From the NCBI RefSeq assembly GCF_018139145.2, contig NC_059473.1, positions 8,920,503 to 8,984,502 of the forward strand: 64,000 nucleotides of DNA, read 5' to 3'. The number at the start of each line of letters is the position of its first letter. Position 1 is the stretch's first letter. The notes beneath the pieces were generated by a model. It did not search any database, had not been told where the DNA came from, and worked only from the letters and a program-made list of their open reading frames with translations. The position numbers and the translations under genes were made by a program. Positions 36,707 through 48,864 of this stretch are shown here, piece after piece. The stretch comes from Gymnogyps californianus. Its lineage: Eukaryota > Chordata > Aves > Accipitriformes > Cathartidae.

Positions 36707-38095
36707 CTACAGGAAAAAAAAAAAAAAAACACCACCAAACAAAGCAAAGTATGTTAAGCTACGAAATTCTGAAATTTTACTGAATCCAACTTCGTGGCCT
36801 TTTTCACATCATGACAGAATTTAACTTGTTCACAATAGCAGAGCTTCAGAAGACAGGTGTATTAAAAGTGCCACAGAAAGGCATTTGATCATGAATTGCT
36901 GCATAACTCCCACGCAAGTAGTTACTTCTCTAAACTGTAATATTTGCAACTTTCTAGCCACTTACGCACATGCACGGACAATTGTGAACTGGTATTTACA
37001 TGATGCACAGTGAACATGTGCTGCATTCATTTTATTAAGCTTTCAATATTTATATTATATTTAGCTTTCCACAAGTTATAGCATACACAGACACAGGCTC
37101 AATTTCTCCCCCTGCCTCAAAGTTCAAGTAAGTAGCAATTGCAATTTTACTCTATGACTTTAACTGAGGCTTCCTCCCAATTTTTATCTTAATTCATATA
37201 AATCAACTCAGATTGCCCTGTTTCAAACTTCCTTCTACTTTTACAGTACAACAGTAGAACAAAACCTTTTGCTGCCTGCCTCTCATCCTCTTCTGAAAGC
37301 TTTGCAATGAGCAATTCATCATTAGTGAACAGCTGGTGCACGGGATTGTGTGTGTGTGTGTGTTTTTGCGGGGAGACATGCAAAGTTTTGTCAGGAGAGC
37401 GAACCACCTCTACGCTAACTTCTCTTCATCTAGCAGGTTATCTGTGGACTGTCTAAAAAGCCCCCCAAAAACAACGATTAAGAGCAGGAGTCATTAGAAA
37501 AGGAGTTTACTACACATAAACAAAAAGATCACTATGCTCTGAGAAAACGTGTTAAATCTCTCCATTATTCCATCAGTAAATCAAGGAATATAAATAGGTT
37601 TCCAATAGTAACAGATGAAGAGTCAGCAAGAAAGCACTCAGAAAACATTTCTACACTCTACGATTTGGACCACGGAGACAGGTTTTTTTGTAAACCTTGA
37701 GTAACCTCAGAGCATAAAAGGTAGCCCATGTTCAACACTGGCTGAAGTCTCACCCAACATGCTCCTCACCCACTCCTGTCACAGCAGCATCGTGAAACAT
37801 GCCAGCACTGGTCACTGTTACTCAGCCTGAACTCCCAATAATTATCTCCTCAAAAATCTATTAAATATAATTTTAAGTAATCACATTACACTGTAAGTTT
37901 TAAAGATTACAATCACCGATAAACATATTTATAATTCTCAAAACAGTATTTTCACACTTTTAACTTTCCTTATCACAAGACAACAACATAGTCATTATCT
38001 ACCCATACTTGCTTATTTGACCACCTTATTTTTTAATTATCATATGAATTATTGAATGTAAAGACATATTAAGATAGGGGGTTTTGTCTTCTTAC
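36707..38095 (-). other. KIF16B intron 7 (1,389 nt)
   Basis: AT-rich intron with the (TG)n repeat at 37347 and an 18-nt T-run on the coding strand next to the exon 8 acceptor. No mobile element recognised. Confidence 0.88.
37347..37363. repeat. (TG)n microsatellite
   Basis: About eight TG units followed by a T-run, in KIF16B intron 7. It is a short dinucleotide repeat that may be polymorphic. Confidence 0.6.
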
Positions 38096-38238
38096 CTGAG
38101 TGAAGTTGATCGTGAAAATGGCATGCGACCTGCTACTGACATCATTCATTCCAGTTGCAGCCGTCGTTCTATTTATATTTCCTGCGTCCATAAGTTCCTC
38201 TACATCAGTATAATTTTGTACTAAATGTTTAGACAAAT
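38096..38238 (-). CDS. KIF16B: KIF16B exon 7: switch I exon
   Basis: This exon is 143 nt: two bases completing Asp, then 47 codons, ending in phase 0. It begins LSKHLVQNYTDVEELM and carries NDVSSRSHAIF. NxxSSRSH is the kinesin switch I motif, which senses the gamma-phosphate of ATP, and every key residue is present. Helix 3 (GNINRTTAATGMN) precedes it. The acceptor is TTTAG|ATTTGT and the donor is CAG|GTAAGA. Intron 6 before it is 627 nt. Confidence 0.97.
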
Positions 38239-38865
38239 CTAAAGAAAAGCAGACTGTTACAGTATGCTCATACGTGCGCTTGATTTTCTTTACAAAAAGA
38301 TTCAGATTACCCTCACTACTGCAAAGTATTGCTGCAATTAGCGTTTATTGTCATACTTGTTTATCACTTAAGGAAAGGAATGAGGCCTCGTGAACAATAG
38401 AGAACTTACACATTTACAGTAAATTAAGAAAAAATATGCAATCTTACTAAAGTATTTAGTGCAATAACATAAGCATAATCCCTCAAGAGACATGAACCTT
38501 CCCTGGTAGAGGACAGATTAAGACAATTAGATCCTAATAGGTTCTTTGCATCTAAACATTAAAGATTTATAAATTATAGTCAACAAATTCTTAAAACCAA
38601 TTGCATCTCTCAACATTATTTAAAAATGTGTTATAAATTTACAGATAAAAACTGTATATGTATAATAATCTTAGAACTGGGAAAGCGAGTGAGGATATAA
38701 AATGAGAGGCTATTCTCCTTTAATGCTTTTATATCAAAGGAAAGCACTGTATCCATCATCATTTATATTTTAAAATATAAAAATGCCCTATGCAATCAGA
38801 CATGACATTTTAGAATATATTAAGGTTATAAAATATCCAGTACAAAACACTGAAAGTGTTTTTAC
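38239..38865 (-). other. KIF16B intron 6 (627 nt)
   Basis: AT-rich intron. No repeat or regulatory signal recognised. Confidence 0.88.
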
Positions 38866-38975
38866 CCTCAACATACGGCCCTTCTTTTGGATGTTCTCGT
38901 ATTCGTAAATTATTAGTTTTTGATGACTTCCGTCTGAGAAGATCTCTCACTCGTTCATTATAAATTTCCAGATAA
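38866..38975 (-). CDS. KIF16B: KIF16B exon 6: [13 protein letters not shown] motif
   Basis: This exon is 110 nt, starting in the third base of a Ser codon and ending with the first base of an Asp codon. It encodes [13 protein letters not shown], the kinesin motif that packs against the motor core, then [20 protein letters not shown], the charged segment that leads to the microtubule-facing loop 8. The acceptor is TTTCAG|TTATCT and the donor is GAGG|GTAAAA. The frame is intact. Intron 5 before it is short (498 nt). Confidence 0.96.
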
Positions 38976-39473
38976 CTGAAAGAAAAAGATTAGAAAACTA
39001 CTGACTGATTCAAGAGTCTTTAAAAAAAGGAAAGCCACGTTAACACTGTGTTTGAAGGCAAGATGCCTGGAGAAGCAAATGGATCCAAAGTTGGCTTAAG
39101 ATAGTAATGACTACAGTGTACTTGTATCACAAGGAAAAAAAGCAAGAAGCAAGTAGAAAGGAAGCAGACATTAGCAAGATCAAGATCTCCTAATGTCAGC
39201 CTGAAATAAAGGGTGAAAATAAGGAAGATGCTGTGCAGTAGCAAAGGCATTTTCACTATCATTTAAATAAAGCAAAATGCGCAGCTGTTGGATTGAAGTT
39301 GGAAGTATTGCGCATTTTGAGTACGACTGCCAACAAAAATCAATTATAGGACTGAGGCCAAGCATGGAAAGTTATCTGAAAAACAGACACTTTCCTCAGA
39401 GATAAAGTGAAACTGGGTGGTTGTAACTGAAACAAGTTTGATAACCAACAAACTATGACACTCCAAGACCTAC
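38976..39473 (-). other. KIF16B intron 5 (498 nt)
   Basis: Short intron. Two minus-strand open frames of 61-80 codons have no known signature. No repeat seen. Confidence 0.88.
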
Positions 39474-39571
39474 CTGACTTCTGTTCGAAAAGATGCCTCA
39501 TTCCGCTTTGTTTTTTCACTTATTTTGCTGAATAATCCTTCACAAATTCGAGGTATTAAACCTGCATCACC
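39474..39571 (-). CDS. KIF16B: KIF16B exon 5: motor domain, GLIPRICEGLF
   Basis: This exon is 98 nt: 32 codons plus two bases (AG) that join a T from the next exon to make Ser. It begins GDAGLIPRICEGLFSKI and ends ASFRTEV. GLIPR is the conserved start of the second major helix in kinesin motors, and the sequence continues to the strand before the YLEIYNE motif. The acceptor is TTGCAG|GGTGAT and the donor is CAG|GTAGGT. It follows the 5.4-kb intron 4, which hosts the CR1 copy at 43.8-45.0 kb. Confidence 0.95.
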
Positions 39572-42500
39572 CTGCAATAACAACAATTCTTATTTCCAAG
39601 GCTATATATGCATGCACAATATATTTTGAAAAATAAAACCCAAGATCACTAGTTGAGAGTTCCAACACCCAGAAAAAGGAGAAGAAAAAAAAAAAATTCA
39701 AAACTTTTCAGCAAATACTCTCTTGCCCTTTATTTAACTGCAGTCACCTTGCCACTTTATTCTTCGTGTGTGTGTTGGAACGTACATACTAGCTCCAATT
39801 CTTTGCTATTGGGATATATTTTGCCCCTCATGTAGTTCGAATAATCCCAACTGCTTAAGGCAGAAACTGGCTCCTCAGAGCGACATAAGAACTGCCTTAT
39901 CTCAATACTATCTTTTCTAACTTCTTCCATCTCATTTCACTATGGACTTGGCAACATCTGCAGAGAATGGGACAAGAGCCATACACATGCATCCATGAGC
40001 CATTCTCATTCAAACCCCCAATCCCCAGCTTAGTCCTTCCTGTCTGGAAAGCTGCAGCAGGTCTTCTGGATAAATTAGCATGCAATAACAAAATTAAAAC
40101 TACATTCACTGTATCCCACAATGCAGCCAAATTAAATTTGATATTTAACTTCTGAATGCTCAACTCTGCAGATAAAGAGGTTTTATGCATAGAGTGCTCG
40201 GTTGGTTTAATAAAGCAAACTGAAAAAACATGTTCCTTCTCACAGATCCTACAAACTACGTGTTTTACTAGCAGGGTTGCAACTATCCATTACAGAGTCC
40301 TTGCCACTTCAGCTAACACAGCAGCGAGTAGCAGCAGGATGTCACCTTCTCGGTTAAGCTGGCACTTGAGAACTGAGCCTCATTCCAGTGAGGCTGCTGC
40401 TCCACCACTGATGTCAAACACATGTCAGACTGCAAGGCAGCTGCTAACACTGCTGAGGAGATATCCAGAGACTTAGCATGCAGCTCCCCTCTTCCCGTTG
40501 CTCCAGGGAGACCCCTTTCCAGCCCAGCAGTGAGACAGTAAGTCAAAGCCAGGGTTTTCCCCAGCAGCAGAGAGGAGCAGGAGAGTGCCATGCAGCTCTG
40601 GTCTCAGCTGACAAGTGGCTGCTTGCTCCCAGCTGCCCCATTCCCACCGAGTCTGATGAGGTAGATGACCAACTACATCCCGAGCACACCTCTTCCCCAC
40701 CACTTCAGGAAGACAGCAGCTAACACTCCTTCAGAGCTGAAATGAGTGAACATGGCTTCCAGGAATAAAGGGAGAAGACATATACATACAGATGAGCTTT
40801 GGGCTTGGAGCTGCAAACTCAGAAGCAGCTTACAAAATAGTCTGTCAGCTACAATTTGCCTCCAGTCCAAAAATACCTAAGAGATCTTATGCGATGGACT
40901 AATTCTAATTCTATGCACCGCTGAGGCAAGAAATGTTCTTGCTTAGAGTTAGGGGCCTTGTAATTAAACAGGAGACAAATTAGGACAAACCAGACCAAAC
41001 ATCCAACGTGAGCATAGCCCAGGCACTCCAGGCACCCAAGAGTTTGCCTGGTGGGATTCTACAGATACCTGTAGCAGGAAAACACGAAGACAGTGGACTC
41101 CCCTGCACCAGACTCTGACAGGGCGAGTGCTCTGTGGGCAAAGATTTCTCTTCTGCTCGGACCCCGACATACAATCTGGCCCTTTTTGCCCAAGCTCTCT
41201 CCAGTCTGCTCCCATGCTGGTCCCCTCTGTCCTCATTCTTCAGCTTCCCCCTGCATTCTCTGTCCCAACAATCTTCTTCCAGGTGCCATCTCTGAGCTCT
41301 TCTTCCTCTTTCCTTTGCCCAGATATAATTCCCAATTCATCATCCAGTCTTTTTTTTTTTTAATCATACTCTGTCCCTCCATTTTGCCCTTTTCCATCTT
41401 CTTCCTCCTCTTAATCAGAGCCTCTCTGTCCTTCTCAAACCAGGCTCCATTCTTTGAAATAATAATCTATTCTCTCCTCCTATCATACCTAGCCCTTCAC
41501 CTGACTGTGCCTTGGTTTAAAAAAAAAAAATAACCCCTAGATAAAGGGAGAAACTTGCAGCTTAATCAGGCTTTTTTTGAGACAGTTGCCTTTGGTAAGG
41601 GAGGAGCAACCTTTCCCAATATGTATCAATCTCTACCTCCAGATAAAGTTTCAGACTTCAGTGTTGGAGATTCCCACACGCATTTTATTTTTTTTTTTAA
41701 ACACGGGAAAAGGAAAAAGACTTTTCTTTCGTCTCATGCTTGGAAACACCTGAACAGTTTTAATTAAAGCTTAAGGAAAAAACATGAAAGATCCATCACA
41801 AAGTTTTAGGCAAGTCATTAGTGTCTGACATAATTTAGCAACTGCAAAGAGAATCATAAAATAGGAAATATTAGCTCTAATTAAGTAACTTCAACCATAG
41901 CAAAGTAGTGATGAGAAAGGAAGAGCACACAGTTCCCAGCATATTTCATCAGTAAAATGTACATCTTACAGAATGTACACGCTTTCTTCGAAACTATATT
42001 TACACATTTTCTCCCTTTTCACCCACTGCAGCTCCAGGGCAGGATCAACTACATCTTTGACAGTTTTTTTCTGGGTTACGGAGTTTCCAGTCATGGAAAT
42101 CTGTAGAACTAAAATAGGTAGTTCACTCCAGAGCTGAATTTTCTCATTAAAAGCCTGTTTTCCTTCTGTGCTATCTAACCAGAAAACTCCTTATTGCAAT
42201 TTAAATGTACTGTTTCTTACCCATCTACCTTGGATACAGGGAACAAATTATTCCCTTCCTTTCTGCAGCAGCCTTTCATGTCTTGGAAGACTTTTGTTCC
42301 TCCAGTCTTCCTTTCTCTGCGTACGCAAGTCTGACTTTCCTGATAGATCATATTTTATAGATCTCTGATCATTTCAGTATCTCCGCTCAAGACTTATTCT
42401 AACTGGCCCACATATTTCTTGAAATGATTGCTGCACACAGTATTGCAGAAGAAGCTTTCCAGAGCAAAGAACAGCAGATATTGAAAGCAAAATGAGAATA

Positions 42501-43798
42501 GAATTCATACTTTTAAGGAGAAGTAGGGAAAAAAAGAAAATTTATTTCTAATTCAAGTTTTCTTATAGCACTGTAGTCTCTCTGACAGGGCCATCAATTT
42601 TCAAGCATTTAACTTGGCGGCTGAGTATATTTTATACATGATCTGTACAAAGCCAGATTAAAGTATTTATGTATTATGGCAAGAAGATTAGACCTTTATT
42701 ATTGAATAGTGTCAAACAAACTTCAGCACCTATTCATTTGCAAAACGTCTTGATGATTACGGTCATTACAGATAGTGAGGCAGTCTCATAAAAATGTCAC
42801 TTTTATAAATTTCTGAAACAGAAATCCACATCTAGGTCATAAGATCTTTTCTGGTTACAAAAGTCTTTTCTGCTTACCTTACTGAAGTTAAATATAAAGC
42901 TACTTATTCTGTGACAGCTGAAAGAAAAAGATTTACAGCTAATTTACTCTCCTAAGCTAAAGGAGGGGCAAAGTGGCCAATCTTACTACATTTCAAAAGA
43001 GTCATCTATCTAAGGAGGACAAGGGTAACATTCCACTTTTCAATTCTGCTGGGAGAAGACATGATGTATTTTTTTCTCCCAAGGATTAAAGAATGAAACC
43101 TGTAGAGGCTGCCTGGCAAACAGGCTTCATCACTCGGCCCTTTTAAACTGCTCCACTCCCAACAGTTTAGTGGGTTCTTTCTGTCCTTGGACAGTCACAG
43201 AGGCAACTGCAAGAAACTACTCGCATTCTTTACTCACAAACTGCCAAATACTCCTCCTATCACACCTTCCTCTTTCCAGGGTCTTCACTGCAGTGCTCAA
43301 CAGGACTTAATCCTTAAAATTAAAGTTACTGTATCATCTCATAATGGTTTGCTGAAACTTACGTTTAGCTACTCTCATCCCCAGTTTCTACTCCTCACTT
43401 GATAGCCTTCTCTAAACAGGGGTCAAGGACCTATTTTAATCTTCTGACCCTTTAAAAGAGGTCTAAAAACCAGATCTCTTATGAAAGAGCTGATCATTCA
43501 TGTTCTCAAAATCAGTACCTTCTTTTTTTGTCTCCAGTTGGGCACAGAAAATCAGCGGTAACATTTGAAATTTTTGGTTTTGTTACTGCACAGAAATTAC
43601 TGCTTTTTGTCCAACATAACAGAGCATCACTTAAAGACACTTCTTCCAACTGTAAATATCTACCTATAAAAGAAACAGCTTCTAAAACCTCTGATTACTA
43701 CTAGGAGGTATGATACATGGGGTTCAGTAGCATACAAACAGAATCAGTAATAATAATTCCACAAAAACATGCTCTTGCAATAGCATAATTTCAATGCA

Positions 43799-44377
43799 TT
43801 GCTACAGAATAAAAAAAACACCTGCTCAGTCGATGTGGGGCGAGCAGCGGACATTGTCTACCTGGATTTCTCCAAGGCTTTCAATATGGTTTCCCACAGC
43901 CTCCTCCTAAAGAAACTGATGCATTACAGTCTAGACAAGTGGTCTGTGCAGTGGGTGGGGAATTGTCTGACAGGCCGCACCCAGAGGGTGGTGGTAAATA
44001 GTTCCTTTTCAAACTGGAAACGTGTCACAAGTGGGGTTCCCCAGGGATCGATATTGGGCCCAACGCTGTTTAAAATCTTCGTAAGTGATCTGGATGATGG
44101 GATCAAGTGTACCCCGACGACGTTTGACGATGACACCGAATTGAGTGGGGAAGTGGACACTTCAGAAGGGAGATCCACCCTGCAGGAAGGCCTGGGTAGG
44201 CTGGAAGAGTGGGCTAACAAGAACCTTATCAAGTTCAGCAATGACAAATGTAAGGTCTTGCACCTGAGAAAACATAACTCAGGAGTGCAGCACAGGCTGG
44301 GATCTACCCAGCTGGGGGAGCAGCTCTGTGGAAAGGGACCTGGGGGTCCTGGTGGACAACAAACTCAATATGAATGA
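43799..44377 (+). pseudogene. CR1 ORF2 RT fragment (FDDD variant), frameshifted
   Basis: An open frame of 192 codons holds the RT core. Its first residues before VDVGRAADIVYLDF are host intron and not CR1. The Ala of the catalytic FADD box is replaced by Asp, and the thumb and C-terminal parts lie in another frame from about 44374 onward (KDLGVLVD-equivalent region is split). It is a decayed mobile element gene with no sign of host use. Confidence 0.85.
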
Positions 44378-44999
44378 ACAGTGTACTGCTGCAGCAAAGA
44401 AAGCCAACAGGATGCTGGGTTGCATCGACAAGGGCATCACCAGCAGAGATAAAGAAGTCATTATCCCACTCTACTCAGCGCTTGTCAGGCCACACCTGGA
44501 ATAGTGTGTTCAGTTTTGGCCCCCGCTTTACAGAAAAGATGTGGACAGGCTGGAGAGGGTCCAGAGAAGGGCCACAAAGATGATCAAAGGACTGGGAAGC
44601 CTGTCATATGAGGAAAGGCTGAGAGAACTAGGTTTGTTCAGCCTTGAGAAAAGAAGGCTTAGGGGAGACTTTATCACCATGTTCCAGTATTTAAAGGGTG
44701 GCTACAAAGAAGATGGAGACTCCCCCTTTACAAGTCACATGGAAAAGATGAGGGGTAGTGCATACAAGTTACTCCTGGGGAGATTCGACTGGACACAAGA
44801 GGACAATTTTTCACAATGAGAACAATCAGCCATTGGAATAATCTCCCCAAGGAAGTGGCGGATTCCTCAACATTGGACACTTTTAAGATTCGGCTGAACA
44901 GGGTGCTGGGCCATCTTGTCTAGACAGTGCTTTTGCCAAGAAAGGTTGGACCAGATGATCCTTGAGGTCCTTCCAACCTGGTATTCTATGATTCTATGA
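43820..44999 (+). mobile_element. CR1 LINE, 5'-truncated, plus strand (antisense to KIF16B)
   Basis: This is the RT and 3' part of a CR1 from a different, more diverged subfamily than the 27.3-kb copy. Recognisable pieces are [54 protein letters not shown], then, after a frame change near 44320-44380, LERVQRRATKMIKGLGSLSY and [18 protein letters not shown]. The catalytic motif FADD is altered to FDDD. The element ends in ATTCTATGATTCTATGA at 44999, only about 12 nt from the splice donor of KIF16B exon 4. The left border is approximate. Confidence 0.88.
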
Positions 45000-45012
45000 A
45001 AATACAACATAC

Positions 45013-45129
45013 CGCATTTCCCATCATGGTGTAGGACTTCCCAGATCCAGTCTGTCCATATGCAAAAACACAAGCGTTATAACCTTCAAAAGCAGATTTA
45101 AGCACGTCTGTGCCAAGATTTTTGAAAAC
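45013..45129 (-). CDS. KIF16B: KIF16B exon 4: P-loop (nucleotide-binding) exon
   Basis: This exon is 117 nt, 39 codons, phase 0 at both ends. It carries the kinesin signature [20 protein letters not shown]. The P-loop GQTGSGKS occupies exon residues 25-32 and binds the ATP phosphates; all invariant residues are present. The acceptor is TTTTAG|GTTTTC and the donor GCG|GTATGT. The donor is remarkable in context: a CR1 LINE in antisense orientation ends at about 44999, leaving only about 12 nt of original intron after the exon. The exon is otherwise intact and closely follows KIF16B (ending MMGNA). Confidence 0.97.
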
Positions 45130-48100
45130 CTAAAAACAAAGAAAATTTTTTTTAAGACAACAGAAGCTTGGAGAAAAAAGCTGTCATCAGTCGAGCATGG
45201 CAAATATTAAACAATAAACTACCACAATATAAGCTATTGGCATCAACCAATGATATTTACTATAGGACAGGAAATTAGTACTTCAAATAAAATACCAGAT
45301 TTTACTACCATATTTAGTTTACAGCACTGCAACAGTATATTTTCTACTTCTTCTTCTGTCAGAGATCTACTTGATGTGTAGAAGAACAAAAAACACTACC
45401 TTCTCTATAGCTCCAGTTTCTTTCAGCAATCTCAGATACTTCATTCACTTTTCCTTATTGTTAATATCTACTCACTTTTTGTATCTTTGCCAGCTCTCCA
45501 TGTTCTGCAAATATCCAGCCCCCTCTCAAAAGGAAATGTTTCAGTGATCCTGTCAGTTTCTTGGTTTGTGTTTTTGGAGGTTTTTGTTCATTTGGTTTTT
45601 TTGCTTTAACCAAGTGTAAGAAAATGGCCCATTATTTTCTCCGTATTTCCTCCCTAACTGGCTTTTACATACCAATACTTTTTAGGCTGGCAAACATGGA
45701 AACATGTTTTCTATACGGTAAGTGACCCTCTTTCATCAGCTAGCCCCTTCTCTTTTGCCCTCAACATTTACAAACTGGTAACGATCCCTCCTCCACATCC
45801 CATCATATGGGAGTTGGTTCTCGCCTAATAACTTCAGCTCCCACCAAATGCCTTCACTACCTTCCTCTGCAATACTGTCTCCAGTATCCCTCCCAGATTC
45901 CTGACCTTTTATTATCATTACCCCTCATTTCCATCCATACCCCCACTGGCCCACTGGGCAAGGAGTGCAGCATTTCTCTCACTGAAACTATTAATCTGGG
46001 TCTCCCAATCCAGACGTGATTTTCAAAAACCTCATAGATGCTTCACATAATTTGGCTACTAGGCCACAGTATATGTGATTTAAATTAACCGAGGCGTACA
46101 AGTCATTATTAATAGTGAATGGCACACGCACAGTATAATCATGCTACTCCTCCCTTGAAGGAGTGCTGGGTAATTTCTTTAATCATTAATGCTCAGTTGC
46201 AAGTATGCCTTTGGAATACTTAACTTGACCTTCCCTTGAGCAAAGGGGTTACAATGCTGTAATCAGTTATACTTCTCAAAGAGTATAAAGATCAGCCAAA
46301 GCACAATTTCCCTTTCGCTTGTCATTTGAAAATCAGCATCTTAGTTGAATTCTCCCTCCTGAGTAACTGCTCCTTTCCGCCCCCCCCCGCCCCTCTTTTC
46401 CCTTTCTCCATGTCCAAGTTTTTAACTCACCACCTGGACCAAGCCTTTATGCACTACTGTTTTGACTGCATCTTCCCTCTTAAAAATTTGTGTATATCTT
46501 GCAAAGTGATTTGAGGTAGTACATAGGACAGCTATAGTCAGCATAGTCTGAACACAGAGGCTTAACACACAGGTTACAAGACATAGTTAGGATGGGACTT
46601 TGTCAGAAGCAAATGGCTGGGACGCCGGTTTGTCACAGAAGGGCAGTACACATCAAAATTCTACTTGTTTCTCTTCCAGGAACACAAACTAAGTAGCTTG
46701 ATGGTAAATTGCCACGCCCACTAATTTTTTAATACTAAAGCATATTTTGCATCTACAAGGCACATTAATGGGGCATGTAGTATTAGACAGACTTCCATTT
46801 ATTATTTTTCTGCCTTTCAAATGGAAAAATATAACCATCATGAACAAAGCACACTAGGCAACCACATTACCAACAATCAAGATCAATTTTATTCCATGGC
46901 AAGATGAATGTGAATGAAAGACGGCCTTCTTCTATGCCACTGGTGCAGTAAACTGGAAATTCTGCAGCAACTTGATAAGAGCTTAACTACAAAGTCTTCC
47001 AATTAAATATGAAATTAGTAACACAAGCAAAACAATAGCTTGTAAGGCATTTGTTTAGGAATTGCACTCCCATGGTTTGAAAACACCTTTTGTTTTCAAT
47101 GTGCTGCACACATTGTAATTAAAACAACACTTGACACAGGGACAACAATATTTTTCTGGCTGAGCAAGAGAAGTTCGCATTCTTGCCAGTAAGGATGAAG
47201 GAGGCAGTCTGGGGTTGTGGGGCACACCGTAATAGCAGAATATTGAACATGGACATCTAAGCCATTTTTAGGATTTATTGTTAGCATCCTATTACTACGA
47301 ACCATAAAGCTCACAGCTTTAAAAAAAAAATCATTGCTCAAGGCTGCTGCAGTGATCCCTATATGGGCATTTTAATTTTTTTTTTTTTCTATAAGCTCCC
47401 GACATGGGCAAGTTATACTGATCTTGCCTCAACCTGACCCACTCTGAAACAGAGGCAAAATGGCATCATTAAGGAAAAACCTAAAATAAGGAAAACTTAA
47501 TTTATCACAGTGTGGAAATTGGAATCACACAGGATACAACTTGGATATCTATTTATATTAATTCAAGTTTCCTTTGCAAATGGCTGTTTTAACAAGAATC
47601 AACTTCATTATTTCACAGCACATTCAGATTCTGGAAAAAAACCTGCATTGTAACAGCAACAGCCTAACAACACAATGGACTTTCTTCCTGGGATTCTTCT
47701 AATGAGGTCTTGTCTAACATAGCTTTCCAGAAGTATCTAAAGTCAGGTAAAGAAACAGCTGCTTAAAGGATCCAAGAATTAAATATCCATAAACCTAAGC
47801 CACAATTGGTGCTTAAGAAGAATTTCTATAACTACTTTTTATAGTATATTTTGCAGGTTTTTCCAAATACATCATTAATACTGTTTTATGGAGATGTACT
47901 CATCTATATCAGGAAGAACTGAGAATATGGTAATCAGTTATCACTGAGAATTACAGGCATTTTCATGAAACTAAGTAATATTAAACTGAGACCCTAATCA
48001 ATTTGTATGAGCAAACTGAAGGCAATCATTTGTTGTGTCTGCAGAACCACAACCAAAAATCTCAAGCTTCAGTTAGAATCGGAGCAGAAAAATACCTGAT

Positions 48101-48864
48101 CAAAGCTGCTTTAATTAAAATAAATAAATAACTTTCTGCATGCTCAACTTAAAGCATTTGCTAAAGTTCTAATAAAGCCATATGGCCTGAACCGCCTGCT
48201 TAAAAACATCCACTAGAAACTAGGGTTCCAATTATTGCGCTCAAACACACTACTTCTTGAATTTGCCACAGTGCTAGAGTAATTAGGGTATTTCTACATC
48301 AACACTCAAATAAATGTATACTTCTTGATATTTCAGAAAGTATATCAAAAACTGTGTTACTTAAAAGAACATCATCAAGAAATAACAATGCAGAAAGTTT
48401 AAGAATATACATGATCAAATGTGTGGATTAAACACTAACTAATAACTTGGTGGAATAAAGGAAGAAGCTTTCAGAAAAAAAAGAGGACCTACCGCTTACA
48501 CTGATGGTTAAACAGAAATCACAAGTATAAATTCCCTATCAAACAATTATAGTCATTATGCATAATGGCAAAGCTTGTCCTTCTCATAAATATTTAAATT
48601 GGCTTCAACTTTTTGTTTCTTCTTATTAGTTTTAATTCTGAAGGCCTTTTAGGATTAGCCATACCAGTATCCCTGATTTTGGGGGTTACAGAATAGAGGA
48701 GGTACATACCAAAAAGGTACGTATCCAACTGGCTTACAGTATATTCAGCAAACCCTTGCACTATTTTATGGGGAAAGAAATACTCTTACTTTGAGCTTAC
48801 AGCATCCCAAGTTCCACAAAACCAAAAGAGAAGAGAGCAATCACAAAACACTTGAATTTTACTT

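Larger units (their letters stand above)
39572..45012 (-). other. KIF16B intron 4 (5,441 nt)
   Basis: Its first 12 nt after exon 4 are followed at once by the antisense CR1 (43820-44999). The rest has a less AT-rich stretch at about 40300-41300 with overlapping open frames on both strands and no recognised protein. Confidence 0.85.
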
